Notes: generated by a model from the letters alone, not told the origin. Positions 17,020-25,516 are shown, counted from the first letter of the stretch. The stretch: DNA of 44,944 bases from Gemmatimonadota bacterium (GCA_002737115.1 NSHR01000032.1:1-44944); one strand, 5' to 3'. Numbers and translations are program-made.

Positions 17020-19188
17020 TTACTGACCCGGATGGTACGTGCGCTTGGCGTTCTTCTCCACGTCGTCGCGATAGTAGTTGACCGCCTTGAACTGCCCCTT
17101 CGCGTAGTCCTCGGCCTGGTTCATGAAATACGGCGACGCCGGGTCGCCGCTCACACCACCGGCGAGCGACGTCTTGGCCACGATACGCGGCCCAAATTCG
17201 ACGGCCGCGATAAAGCTATTGCCGCGGTTCCCGTAAATACGCTTCGTGGCGCGCACGCCGTTCTGCGAGAACGCGGCCAGCGAACCCCAGTTCGACGTCG
17301 TGAATGGCACCGGGATGCTCGGCTTGGCGTCATCATACACTGCGGTGATACGCCCATCGAGCCGCTGGAAGCGGTTGATCTCACCCCACGGCGTCTTCCA
17401 GCTGCCGAAGTCGCTGGCCAGCTTGTCAGCGCTGCGCGCGAGGGCGCCAAGCATCGCCGCGTTGTCGCGGCTCGCAGTGCGGTTGGTGCGGGAGACGCGC
17501 CCCATCTCTTCGCCGTACGCATTCGCCAGCGACATCGCCACCGACGTCAGCCCGTAGCGATAGTCCCAGCTACGCAGCACCGCGATCTGCTCGGCGAGTT
17601 TGAGGCGCAGCGTGTCGGCGCCGGGCAGCGCATCCCACGCCCCCACCAGCGGCGGAATCATCTGCTCGAATGCCGGGAGATAGCTATCGTACGCCGCGGC
17701 GATCAGCTTGTCGACGGTGAAGTCGGTACGACCATCCAGCACGCGGATGGCGTGGATGCCGCGCGCGTTCTCGTCCTGATACTGCGACATGTACTTCGGA
17801 TAGTCGCCGATCTTCGGGCTGTTCGGACCAGCCGCGGTGAACGGCCAGTTGTTGGTGTTCATCAGCCAGCCGGTGGCCGGATTCGTGACCATGATCGTTT
17901 CGTCGATCGCGTGCAGCCCCTGCCACTCGGTGTCGGGCGTGCTGCCGTCTACCGGGCGCGTGTAGTCGTATTTCGGATTCCGCTTCGGAATGAAGTCCCC
18001 GTTTACAAACGCAATCGTACCGCTCGCATCGGCGTACACCGTGTTGTTCGACGAATTCGTGCGCAGCTCCATGACTTTCTTGTAGCTGGCGAAGTCGCTC
18101 GTCTTCGTGCGCCCGAACGACTGCATCAGCGCCTTGATCGGCTCCTGCATGAGACGCACGGCCACCCACTTGCCGTTGTCGCCACGGATGATCGGCCCCT
18201 GATGGCTGAAGTACGCCGTGACCGTTTTGCGCTGTAGGCCGGTAGCGGTCTTGTACGGCAGCACGATGCGCTTGGCCTGCATTTCGCGTTCACCGCCCGC
18301 GTACTGGTAAAACGCCTTGCCGTCACGCTCGGTCACCGTAAGCTGATACTCGTCAGCCACGTCGCCGCCACCGGTGGTGTGCATCCAGCCGTTCTTGTCG
18401 TTGAAGCCTTGATAGATGAAGAACTGCCCCCACGTAACAGCACCGTAGGCCTTGAGCCCCTCCTCGCTGGTCACGTGAATTTCCGGACGGAAGTAGTGAT
18501 CCGTGTGCGGATTGATCAGCAGCAGCGCATGGCCGTTCGCCGTGTTCTTTGGCGCGATCGCGAAGCCGTTCGATCCCGTGGGCTCACGCGGCTCAAACTC
18601 GGCGTCGAGCTCTTCGCGCGACGGACCGGTGGGCGTCATGCCCATGCGCGGCGCATAGAACTGCTCGATGCCACCGGCGTTCACCCCGGCGATGTCGCCA
18701 CCGATGCTGCCTTCGGTGAACGTGAGTGCCATCCACGGCTCGAACTTCGTGAGCAACTTCGGCTTCACTTGGCGGTGCGTGGCCAGATAGTAATTCAGTC
18801 CATCGGCAAAGCTGTTCATCAATGCCTTGAGCCACACCGGACTCTCGGCGTACTTCGCTTTCATGTCGAGCGTGTCGATGAAGAGCTTCATGCGCAGGTC
18901 GCGCCAGAGCGCGCCCTCGCCTTCCACTTCCGACGTGCGACCCATCGCAGTGATGTAGTTCGTCTCCACGCGATTGAAGTCGTCCTCGGCCTGCGCATAC
19001 ACCATACCGAACACCGCATCGGCGTCCGACTTGCCGTACACGTGGGCGATGCCGTACTGGTCGCGCATGATCGTGACGCGGTCGGCCTGCTTCTTCCATT
19101 TCGCCGGCTGCGCCGACGAGACAGTAGGTACGACGAACGACGCGAGCAGCAGAGTCGCCGCGATGGCGGAGCGGAGCATGATGCGCAT
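17020..19188 (-). CDS. Penicillin acylase-family Ntn-hydrolase (amide/AHL acylase), exported
   Basis: The product is 722 residues with a signal peptide ending PTVSSAQ. The N-terminal nucleophile is S206 in REPTGSNGFAIAPKNTANG. Autocleavage before it would yield an alpha chain of about 180 residues and a beta chain of about 517. The oxyanion and assisting residues lie in SNNTVYADASGTIAFVNGDF. The family cleaves amides: penicillins, cephalosporins, acyl-homoserine lactones, or cyclic lipopeptides. No single specificity can be read here. It lies 32 nt after rsmD and 2 nt before the pantothenate-kinase-like gene, so it is probably in one operon with them. Confidence 0.92.
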   Translation of the reverse strand: MRIMLRSAIAATLLLASFVVPTVSSAQPAKWKKQADRVTIMRDQYGIAHVYGKSDADAVFGMVYAQAEDDFNRVETNYITAMGRTSEVEGEGALWRDLRMKLFIDTLDMKAKYAESPVWLKALMNSFADGLNYYLATHRQVKPKLLTKFEPWMALTFTEGSIGGDIAGVNAGGIEQFYAPRMGMTPTGPSREELDAEFEPREPTGSNGFAIAPKNTANGHALLLINPHTDHYFRPEIHVTSEEGLKAYGAVTWGQFFIYQGFNDKNGWMHTTGGGDVADEYQLTVTERDGKAFYQYAGGEREMQAKRIVLPYKTATGLQRKTVTAYFSHQGPIIRGDNGKWVAVRLMQEPIKALMQSFGRTKTSDFASYKKVMELRTNSSNNTVYADASGTIAFVNGDFIPKRNPKYDYTRPVDGSTPDTEWQGLHAIDETIMVTNPATGWLMNTNNWPFTAAGPNSPKIGDYPKYMSQYQDENARGIHAIRVLDGRTDFTVDKLIAAAYDSYLPAFEQMIPPLVGAWDALPGADTLRLKLAEQIAVLRSWDYRYGLTSVAMSLANAYGEEMGRVSRTNRTASRDNAAMLGALARSADKLASDFGSWKTPWGEINRFQRLDGRITAVYDDAKPSIPVPFTTSNWGSLAAFSQNGVRATKRIYGNRGNSFIAAVEFGPRIVAKTSLAGGVSGDPASPYFMNQAEDYAKGQFKAVNYYRDDVEKNAKRTYHPGQ

Positions 19189-19220
19189 GGAAAGGCCTAC
19201 CGTGGTCTACAAGGTGGGAG

Positions 19221-19745
19221 TTACAGGCGGTACACCGAGATGGCGCTGTCGTCGAAAATCTGCGTGTGCTGCGGCTGCACTATTGTGGGGAGCACGTGCA
19301 CGCGCGCGTGCTCAATGGCGAGAATCGTCGAGAATTTCTGCCGGTGCCAGCTCTCGATGAGCCGGTCGAGCATCTTCGATTCGTATGGGGGATCGGCAAA
19401 GGCGATGTCGAACTTCCCCGACGGCAAGGCGCCCGCGAACGGCAGGGCGTCCTTCTTGTACACCCGCGTCTTCTCGCGCACCCCAAGGGCGGCGATGTTG
19501 GCCTTCAGCGCGTGCAGACTCGACGGACGGAACTCGACGAAGTCCACATACTTGCCGCCGCGCGAGAGCGCCTCGAGGCCGAGTGCGCCGGTACCGGCGA
19601 ACAGATCGATAATGCGAGCGCCTTCGAGATCGTTGCGCAAAAGTCGCATGAGCGCGACCCGCACCGTCTCCCCCGTGGGGCGCACCCGAAAATCATTGGG
19701 TGAGGTGAGGTGTCGTCCTGCAAACTTTCCGGCCACAATGCGCAT
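19221..19745 (-). CDS. rsmD: 16S rRNA (guanine966-N2)-methyltransferase
   Basis: The product is 174 residues from ATG at 19745, which opens with the family start MRIVAGKFAGRHL; the longer frame upstream is not part of it. SAM-binding motif I is DLFAGTGALGLEALSRGG and the catalytic motif IV is FADPPYESK. RsmD methylates N2 of G966 in 16S rRNA during 30S assembly. It is 14 nt downstream of the truncated haemoglobin gene. In many bacteria rsmD is followed by coaD; here the next genes are an Ntn-hydrolase and a pantothenate-kinase-like protein. Confidence 0.95.
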   Translation of the reverse strand: MRIVAGKFAGRHLTSPNDFRVRPTGETVRVALMRLLRNDLEGARIIDLFAGTGALGLEALSRGGKYVDFVEFRPSSLHALKANIAALGVREKTRVYKKDALPFAGALPSGKFDIAFADPPYESKMLDRLIESWHRQKFSTILAIEHARVHVLPTIVQPQHTQIFDDSAISVYRL

Positions 19746-19759
19746 AACGGGCTTCTGAG

Positions 19760-20137
19760 CTACTCGGGTTGGTTGCGCATGTGATCGGCCAGCTGGTGCA
19801 TCCTGAGCCGCAGAGATCCGCGGAGCTCCTCGGACATCGCGTGCTCGGTCAGCGCCCGATCCATGCACCACAGCCATTCGTCCCGCTCACGCGAGCCGAT
19901 GGCAAAGGGGAAATGCCGCATCCGCAGCTGCGGATGGCCAAACTGCTCCACGTACAGATCCGGCCCGCCCGTCCATCCGGTCAGAAACAGATACAGCTTC
20001 TCGCGAGACGCCTTGAGGCTGGTCGCGTGAAGCGCCCGCACGTGCACCGCTTCGGGCGCGGTGTCCATAAGGTCGTAGAAGCGATCGACCAGCGCACGGA
20101 TGCCGGTCTCGCCGCCGAGGTCGTCGTAGTGAGACAT
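19760..20137 (-). CDS. Group II truncated haemoglobin
   Basis: The product is 125 residues from ATG at 20137; eleven upstream codons in frame are not homologous. It follows the trHbO pattern closely: LGGETGIRALVDRFYDLMD with B10 tyrosine Y21, HATSL with a histidine in the CD1 region, GGPDLYVEQFGHPQLRMRHFPF containing the proximal histidine H75, and ERDEWLWCM with the conserved G8 tryptophan W88. These small cytosolic haem proteins bind O2 or NO and are linked to oxygen handling or nitrosative/oxidative stress. It appears to head the minus-strand cluster with rsmD; array B lies upstream. Confidence 0.94.
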   Translation of the reverse strand: MSHYDDLGGETGIRALVDRFYDLMDTAPEAVHVRALHATSLKASREKLYLFLTGWTGGPDLYVEQFGHPQLRMRHFPFAIGSRERDEWLWCMDRALTEHAMSEELRGSLRLRMHQLADHMRNQPE

Positions 20138-20194
20138 GAGAAGGACGAAGACTAGCGTCCGAGGACTCACTGGGAAACGGCCGGGGCAATCACG

Positions 20195-20317
20195 GGCAAA
20201 CGGCGCGAAAAGTGAAGGGCGACATGGCGCCCCTAACTGTCAGCGCAGTAAACTCTTAGCGCGCCCTCCCGTAGCGCGGTGTACTTTTAGCGCTCCTACC
20301 TCTTAGCGCCGTTTGCC
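20195..20317 (-). repeat. Array B: tandem 15-17 bp GCGC-centred repeat bounded by 12-bp inverted ends
   Basis: Read on the minus strand there are five direct units: AACGGCGCTAAGAGGT (20313-20298), AGGAGCGCTAAAAGTAC (20297-20281), ACCGCGCTACGGGAGG (20280-20265), GCGCGCTAAGAGTTT (20264-20250) and ACTGCGCTGACAGTTA (20249-20234). An inverted copy lies at 20195-20216. The two ends form a perfect 12-bp inverted repeat, 20195-20206 against 20306-20317. The inverted copy matches the outer unit of array C at 24 of 26 positions. The rest of the 311-bp divergent gap (20138-20448) shows no gene. Confidence 0.82.
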
Positions 20318-20448
20318 AGTGGCGAATCGCGCGGCCATCGTTGCGTCGTCCCCACCGGCGCCCATCCCCGGCCTCGGGGACACGGCGGGGGCCTCACGTC
20401 GCCCTCCCCGTCGCGCCACCCGCCGCCCTCGCATCAACACGGACCGCC

Positions 20449-22134
20449 ATGTCACTCCTCCGTCTCCCGCTCCGTGCCGCACTGCTCGCCACCGGCGTCG
20501 CGCTCTCCAGCGCACCCGCCGCGGCGCAAACGGTGCAGCTCCGCTACGACGCATCAGTCGCATCCGGCCCGATCACCGGTCGCGCGTTCTTCTTTATCGC
20601 GCGCACCGATCGCAGTGAGCCACGACAACAGGCCAGCTCCAGCCGCAACAGTGAACCGTTTTTCGGCATCGAGGTCGAAGGACTGCGCCCCGGCCAAGTG
20701 GCCACCATCGACGCCTCGACGCTCGGCTTCCCGGTGGCCTCGCTCAAGCAGCTGCCAGCCGGCGAGTACTTCGTGCAGGGCATGATCCTGCCGTACACGC
20801 AGTTCACGCGCGCCGACGGGCATACGATCTGGGCGCACATGGATTCGTGGGAAGGACAACGCTTCAACAATGCGCCAGGTGCGTTGGTCAGCGCCGTGCA
20901 GAAACTCCGCATCGACCCGGCCACCAATCCCACCATCGCGCTGTCACTCACGAAGGTGCTGCCGCCCGTGGCCACCCTCACCGATTCGCCGTGGGTACAG
21001 CGCTTCAAGATGACATCGAAGAAGGTCAGTGCCTTCTGGAATCACGACATGCCGATCGGTGCCGTGGTGCTGCTCCCCAAGGGGTACGAGCAGAACACCA
21101 CCAAGCGGTATCCCGTGGTGTACACGGTGGGTCACTTCAGCGAACGCGCGCCGTTCGGCTTTACCTTCGAGGGATGCGACACGCCGGAGACCGCGCAGGC
21201 CAAGGCCACGCGCTTGCTGCGCAGCGCACGCGAACCGGGCTGTGAATTCCAGCAGGCATGGACCGCCGGCAACGTGCCCGAGTTCATCGCGGTGTTCATT
21301 CAGCACCCCACACCGTTCTACGACGACAGCTACGTGCTGAACTCGGCCAACAACGGACCGTACGGCGACGCGATCACGCAGGAGCTCATCCCCGAGATCG
21401 ATAAACGCTATCGTACCATTCCATCAAGCCACGCCCGTACCCTCACCGGCGGTTCGACCGGAGGCTGGGACGTACTCGCGTTGCAAGTGCACTACCCCGA
21501 CGTCTTCGGCGGGGCGTGGTCGCTGTATCCCGACCAGCTCGACTTCCGCAATTATCAGTTCGGCAACGTGTACGCCGACGCCAATGCGTTCGTGATGAAC
21601 GAGCGCTCGTGGCTGCCGCGCGAAGTGCCGTCGAGCCGTTCGCCCGAAGGCATGACCGAACTCACGATGCGCGAGGAGAATACCGCCGAGCTGGTGATCG
21701 CGACCAAGGGACGCTCGGGCGGTCAGTGGGACGGATGGCAGGCGGCGTGGGCCCCGGTCGGTGCCGATGGCTACCCGAAGCCGCTCTGGGACAAGCGCAC
21801 CGGGGTGATCGACAAAAGTGTGGCCGAAGCCATGCGCACCAACGGCTACGATCTGCGCGACTACGTGGAGCGCAACTGGTCCACGATCGGGCCGCGGTTG
21901 GTGGGCAAGCTGCACGTGGCCGTGGGCGACATGGACAACTACTTCCTCAACCTCGGCGTGTACCGCTTCGAGACCTTTCTCGAAAGCACGAAAGAGCCGG
22001 GCAAGGGACCATACTACGCCGGCAAGTTCGACTACGGCCGTCCGCTCAAGCCGCATGGCTGGCAGCCGTGGAGCAACCAGGAGCTGCTGCGCATCATGGA
22101 CGAACAGGTGAAGCGCAACGCGCCGCGACCGTAG
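20449..22134 (+). CDS. Secreted alpha/beta-hydrolase esterase (enterochelin-esterase-like)
   Basis: The product is 561 residues from ATG at 20449; codons upstream in frame precede the signal peptide MSLLRLPLRAALLATGVALS...AAAQ. An N-terminal beta domain (about 25-200) precedes the hydrolase fold. The fold includes the strand RYPVVYTVGHFSE and the nucleophile elbow GGSTGGWDVLALQVHYPDVF. A histidine in LKPHGWQPWS near the end may complete the triad. The fold resembles the putative esterase (PF00756) group that includes enterochelin esterase and acetyl-xylan esterases. The substrate is unknown. It stands alone and is convergent with the oxidoreductase gene, with only 17 bp between stops. Confidence 0.88.
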   Translation: MSLLRLPLRAALLATGVALSSAPAAAQTVQLRYDASVASGPITGRAFFFIARTDRSEPRQQASSSRNSEPFFGIEVEGLRPGQVATIDASTLGFPVASLKQLPAGEYFVQGMILPYTQFTRADGHTIWAHMDSWEGQRFNNAPGALVSAVQKLRIDPATNPTIALSLTKVLPPVATLTDSPWVQRFKMTSKKVSAFWNHDMPIGAVVLLPKGYEQNTTKRYPVVYTVGHFSERAPFGFTFEGCDTPETAQAKATRLLRSAREPGCEFQQAWTAGNVPEFIAVFIQHPTPFYDDSYVLNSANNGPYGDAITQELIPEIDKRYRTIPSSHARTLTGGSTGGWDVLALQVHYPDVFGGAWSLYPDQLDFRNYQFGNVYADANAFVMNERSWLPREVPSSRSPEGMTELTMREENTAELVIATKGRSGGQWDGWQAAWAPVGADGYPKPLWDKRTGVIDKSVAEAMRTNGYDLRDYVERNWSTIGPRLVGKLHVAVGDMDNYFLNLGVYRFETFLESTKEPGKGPYYAGKFDYGRPLKPHGWQPWSNQELLRIMDEQVKRNAPRP

Positions 22135-22151
22135 GCAGCGCTACAGAAGCC

Positions 22152-23537
22152 CTACAGCTGGCCCGTGCTGCCCCAATTCGCCAGCTGTGCCACATACGCC
22201 GGATCGTCGTAGCGCGTGGGCAGGAAGGCCCGTTCGTACGCGGGCCGCGCGGCGCCGACAATCTGTGCGGCGAGCAGTTCGCCGCACGCGGGCGCGGCCA
22301 TGAGACCGAAGCCTGAGAACCCCGCGCACACGAATGCGCCGCGCACACCGCTCGGCCCCACCAGCGGACGGTTCTCGGCGGTCTTCGTGTAGTAGCCGCC
22401 GTCCACATACGCGTGTGGCAGCCGCTCCAGATACGTGACGAGGCCCGGCGCGAGCGACGTCATGCCACGCAGCACCAGCTCGGGATAGAGCGCGTCGTCG
22501 GGCATCGGAAACTCCGGCGTGCTAAACCGATGCGCGCTGTGATAATCCCACAACATCAACACCGTGCGACTGGCGCCGTAGCCCTCTGGTCGCAGATGAA
22601 TCCCGGCGGGCATCGGCTCGGTGAGCCAGCGTGTGGCCTCATCAGCCGCAAGCTCCTCGCGCTCTTCATCGCTCCACTCGAGCGATTGCGGGTCATCAAG
22701 AATCACCAGGCCGGTATCGCGATCGATCACACCGGCGCTGTCCTCGATCGCGATCTTGTAGTGTGCTTCGGAAAACAGGGGAAGCTCGGCGCCGGCCAAC
22801 ACGCCCACTTGGGCCGCATACGGGCCCGCCGCATTCACGAACACCGGTGTAGCAATGCGCAGCGTGGTGCCGTCGGTGCAGGCCACCTCCACCGCCTGCA
22901 CGCCGCCTGCTTCCTCCAGCACGCGTTCCACCCGTCCACTCACGAGTTGTACGCCGGCCGCGCGTGCTTCGTCCAGCAGATACATGCCCAGCTGCTGACC
23001 GCTGAACCATCCGCATCGTCGCGCATGCAGCACTGCCACGATGTCGTGGTGCATCCACGGAAAGTGCTGGCGAATGGCGTCGCGGTCGAGAAACAGATCG
23101 GCGCCATCGGGCACCCCGCGAAAGCCGCGGTGCGGACTGCGCTGGTACGTGGCCGCCTCGGTCACTGAACGATACGTGCGCACCACGCCGGCGCCCTGCT
23201 CCGTCGCGCGCTCTGCATCCGCCACGAACCGTTCGGCCGTATCGGTATCGCGGGTCGTGTACAGATAGCCGCGCCGGTTCAAACCGAAGCGATCGTCACT
23301 GGCGTCGGACCACTGCTCCAGTAAGTCGATGCTGCGATTCACCAGCTGCACCATCGCGTCGTCGGGCCCGGGCCACCAATTACGATACGCTTCGGTGCTC
23401 TTGTCGCTGGTGAGCGTGAGTGGGGCGCGTTCATCGACCAACAGTACGTTGCGCAGGCCATGCGTCACCGCGAGCGCGTGCGCCGTGGCAATGCCGGCGA
23501 TGCCGGCGCCGCAGATCACGACATCGGCCGTGATCAC
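22152..23537 (-). CDS. FAD-dependent oxidoreductase, DAO/sarcosine-oxidase family
   Basis: The product is 461 residues. The dinucleotide-binding motif CGAGIAGIATAHAL is at residues 9-22, with the acidic end of the second strand in LLVDER. A DKSTEAYRNWWPGP block and a late GVRGAFVCAGFSGFGLM FAD-binding segment fit the D-amino-acid-oxidase superfamily. Members oxidise amino acids, N-methyl amino acids or related amines. The substrate is not evident. It follows the SRPBCC gene by 34 nt on the same strand and may share its transcript. The start is the ATG just before the first beta strand. Confidence 0.9.
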   Translation of the reverse strand: MITADVVICGAGIAGIATAHALAVTHGLRNVLLVDERAPLTLTSDKSTEAYRNWWPGPDDAMVQLVNRSIDLLEQWSDASDDRFGLNRRGYLYTTRDTDTAERFVADAERATEQGAGVVRTYRSVTEAATYQRSPHRGFRGVPDGADLFLDRDAIRQHFPWMHHDIVAVLHARRCGWFSGQQLGMYLLDEARAAGVQLVSGRVERVLEEAGGVQAVEVACTDGTTLRIATPVFVNAAGPYAAQVGVLAGAELPLFSEAHYKIAIEDSAGVIDRDTGLVILDDPQSLEWSDEEREELAADEATRWLTEPMPAGIHLRPEGYGASRTVLMLWDYHSAHRFSTPEFPMPDDALYPELVLRGMTSLAPGLVTYLERLPHAYVDGGYYTKTAENRPLVGPSGVRGAFVCAGFSGFGLMAAPACGELLAAQIVGAARPAYERAFLPTRYDDPAYVAQLANWGSTGQL

Positions 23538-23571
23538 GAGGTGGCCTCCAGTCTGGCGGATGCCTCGGCGG

Positions 23572-24102
23572 TCACTTCAACTCCGCCTGCGTCTTGAGCG
23601 AAGCCAGTCCATCTTCGAAGTCTGTACCGATAATCGTGTCCATGTTCATAAAGAGCCCGATGATCTTCGATAGGAACGAATTCGCCCCCCGCATCGCCCA
23701 TGTGACGCGCGTACCGCCGTCAGCTGGCTCGAGATTAAACTCGATCACGTTGTGTCCTTCGATCGGCTTCAGCATATCGAGCTGCATCGTGATCTTCGAC
23801 GGTGGCATCAGCTCGCGCACGGTCATGGTGCCTTCGCCCGCCTTCGCGTTGCCGCTCCAGTAGTAGCTGGCGCCGGCCGCGCCCGGCGTGCCGTTGAACA
23901 CCTTCTTCATCTGCGCGTCGAGCTTCTCGTACGGCGACCACGCGCTCCACTGATGCAAATCGGCGATTTTCGGATAGATCACCTCAGCGGGCGCGGAGAC
24001 CACCACGGAGCGCTCAATGGCGAACGCATCCGGCTGCCGCGACGCCATCAGTAGGAGCGCGCCCAGCAGGACAAGCAGAAGGATGCTGACGGTCTTGATC
24101 AT
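23572..24102 (-). CDS. SRPBCC/polyketide-cyclase-like protein with N-terminal membrane anchor
   Basis: The product is 176 residues. One N-terminal hydrophobic helix (about 4-20) is followed by the START-like fold: ERSVVVSAPAEVIYPKIADL, HQWSAWSPYEK and GTRVTWAMRG. The family binds hydrophobic ligands in a deep cavity; this anchored form is common and of unknown role. It lies between the DUF1697 and DAO-type genes with 47- and 34-nt gaps. Confidence 0.88.
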   Translation of the reverse strand: MIKTVSILLLVLLGALLLMASRQPDAFAIERSVVVSAPAEVIYPKIADLHQWSAWSPYEKLDAQMKKVFNGTPGAAGASYYWSGNAKAGEGTMTVRELMPPSKITMQLDMLKPIEGHNVIEFNLEPADGGTRVTWAMRGANSFLSKIIGLFMNMDTIIGTDFEDGLASLKTQAELK

Positions 24103-24149
24103 GCGCGTCTGGGCCGAGATATGAGGGGAGGGCGAGCGGCCGGCGCGGA

Positions 24150-24737
24150 CTATTCGTCTGCGTTGGCGGCCGCAGCGACATCATCCACCAGTTCCTGCAG
24201 CTTGCCGATGGTATCCCAAGTCCGCGCCGTGACGCGGTCACCGAGCCGTTCGGCCACGGCGTCGACGAGGTCGCTCTCTGAGGCGCCATCGGGCGCATGC
24301 TGATACGCGGCGCGCGTTCCCAGCTGGAGGCGATCGTCGCCCCACTCCTGCTCCAGCAGCGGCACGAGAGCGTTCCGATCGAAGGCGTCGCGCCAGACCG
24401 AGACGACCAGGCAGCTCGGGTCGACGTCGTCGCCCTCGAGGGTGTTCTCCGCGATGATCAGATCGAGCTCCGCGGCGGTGACCACCAGGGCCTGGGTGGA
24501 CACCTTCATCCGTTGCAGGATGCCCTGTTCAAGGGCGATCGCGGCCTCTTCGGTGGGTTTGCCGTGGGCGGCATAGACCAGATTGCCGCTGTTCAACAGG
24601 GTCCGCGGATTACCGAAGCCGAGGCCGCGCGCCAGCTCGCGGAGCTCCAACATCGGCACCTTCTTCTTACCACCTACATTGACGCCACGCAGCAGGGCGA
24701 TGTGGACGTCGTCTCGATCCCGGGAAATTCGTGCCAT
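24150..24737 (-). CDS. DUF1697 family protein
   Basis: The product is 195 residues. The family signature ALLRGVNVGGKKKVPM appears near residue 14, followed by LLNSGNLVYAA. The family is widespread, cytosolic and structurally ferredoxin-like; its biochemical role is not established. It is the first gene of a minus-strand trio. The upstream 431-bp gap (24738-25168) separates it from the cold-shock gene transcribed the other way. Confidence 0.92.
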   Translation of the reverse strand: MARISRDRDDVHIALLRGVNVGGKKKVPMLELRELARGLGFGNPRTLLNSGNLVYAAHGKPTEEAAIALEQGILQRMKVSTQALVVTAAELDLIIAENTLEGDDVDPSCLVVSVWRDAFDRNALVPLLEQEWGDDRLQLGTRAAYQHAPDGASESDLVDAVAERLGDRVTARTWDTIGKLQELVDDVAAAANADE

Positions 24738-24917
24738 ATGGGAGTATAGCCGCCGAGCGCCCGGGGGCGGACCGCGGCGGTCGACCTGGCGGGGGAGGCC
24801 GGCGCCCTCGTCCTTTCCGGTGGCTGTGGCCCCCGCGGGGTACTCGTGGAAGGAGGCAAGTCCTAGTGCTATATGGAGCTAGGCACCCGGGGTCATCAAA
24901 AAATAGTTGACAGAGTA

Positions 24918-24948
24918 TTTGCGTTTCCGAGGAACACCTTATACTTTG
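24918..24948 (+). promoter_or_regulatory. Candidate promoter for the cold-shock leader
   Basis: The stretch is distinctly AT-richer than its surroundings. TATACT at 24940-24945 is a strong -10-like hexamer extended into TATACTTTG. TTTG at 24918-24921, 18 nt upstream, would give a -33/-7 arrangement like that known in Bacteroidetes. A perfect TTGACA at 24907 is 27 nt from the -10, too far for standard sigma70 spacing. No start-site data exist here. Confidence 0.45.
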
Positions 24949-24950
24949 CT

Positions 24951-25028
24951 TACAGCGATGCATGCGCCTCGGCGTATGGACAAGTTCCGATAGAAACGGG
25001 CCTGCCAAATCGAGCGGGTCCTTTTTTG
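24951..25028 (+). ncRNA. Candidate short leader or small RNA ending at an intrinsic terminator
   Basis: Transcription from the promoter at 24918-24948 would meet a complete intrinsic terminator (24998-25027) after about 75 nt, long before the csp start at 25169. The product would be either a free-standing small RNA or an attenuated cold-shock leader. I do not recognise the sequence as a known riboswitch. Both ends are estimates. Confidence 0.35.
24998..25027 (+). terminator. Intrinsic terminator inside the csp leader
   Basis: GGGCCTGC (24998-25005) pairs with GCGGGTCC (25014-25021), an 8-bp stem including two G-U pairs, around an 8-nt loop. Six consecutive T residues follow at once (25022-25027). 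Confidence 0.7.
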
Positions 25029-25168
25029 TTTGCAACGCAGTCACCGAGTGGTGGCGACCGTCGTGAGGTTGATCACGAGTACCAGGTGGTTGGTTCCGTT
25101 CTGCATCGGCTCGTCTGTCCGCGTGCTCCGACTGACACCAGCACCAAATCAGAAACAGGAGTATCGCG

Positions 25169-25381
25169 ATGCGTACGACCGGCACAGTCAAGTGGTTCAA
25201 CGATGCCAAGGGCTTCGGCTTCATCACCCCGGCGAACGGGCAGAAGGATTGCTTCGTTCACCATTCCGCCATTCAGGGCGGCGGCTTCAAGTCGCTGACC
25301 GAAGGCGAGACCGTTGAGTTCGACATCGTGCAGGGCCAGAAGGGCCCGGCCGCTGAGAACGTCACGCGGATGGGTCGCTAA
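25169..25381 (+). CDS. CspA-family cold-shock protein
   Basis: The product is 70 residues, the usual length for a single cold-shock domain. RNP1 is KGFGFITP (residues 13-20) and RNP2 is CFVHHSAI. The start [15 protein letters not shown] is canonical. It binds single-stranded RNA/DNA and acts as an RNA chaperone in the cytosol. A good ribosome site, AGGAG at 25157-25161, lies 7 nt before the ATG; most genes here lack one, which suggests high expression. The long leader of over 200 nt, with a terminator in it, suggests post-initiation control. Confidence 0.97.
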   Translation: MRTTGTVKWFNDAKGFGFITPANGQKDCFVHHSAIQGGGFKSLTEGETVEFDIVQGQKGPAAENVTRMGR

Positions 25382-25400
25382 TTCGGGCAGTTAGCCCTTT

Positions 25401-25439
25401 CGTCATGAGCGATTTGCGTCACGCGAGTCGCTTATGACG
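25401..25439 (+). terminator. First hairpin downstream of csp
   Basis: CGTCATGAGCGA (25401-25412) pairs with TCGCTTATGACG (25428-25439) over 12 bp with one G-U. No clear T-run follows. It may protect the csp mRNA 3' end or act with the next hairpin as a terminator. Confidence 0.55.
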
Positions 25440-25441
25440 TC

Positions 25442-25488
25442 CCGAAGCGCCGTGTGCCCGGACCTCTGTCCGCCACACGGCGCTTCGG
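25442..25488 (+). terminator. Strong GC-rich hairpin after csp
   Basis: CCGAAGCGCCGTGTG (25442-25456) and CACACGGCGCTTCGG (25474-25488) form a perfect 15-bp stem. A smaller GGAC/GTCC helix is possible inside the loop. Only scattered T residues follow. It lies 28 nt before the next start, so readthrough into the unknown gene would have to pass it. Confidence 0.7.
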
Positions 25489-25516
25489 CGTTGTCCCCAC
25501 TCACCGGGAACCACGC

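Noticed and set aside
17032-18237. Plus-strand open frame of 401 codons
   Set aside because: Antisense to the acylase gene, whose nucleophile and signal peptide are clear.
24907-24912. Perfect TTGACA as -35 box of the csp promoter
   Set aside because: The spacing to the TATACT -10 is 27 nt, outside the functional sigma70 range, and no -10 lies 16-18 nt away.
24873-25298. Plus-strand frame of 141 codons starting after a GGAGG-like site
   Set aside because: It runs through the csp promoter, terminator and into the csp gene in another frame, with no domain or codon support.
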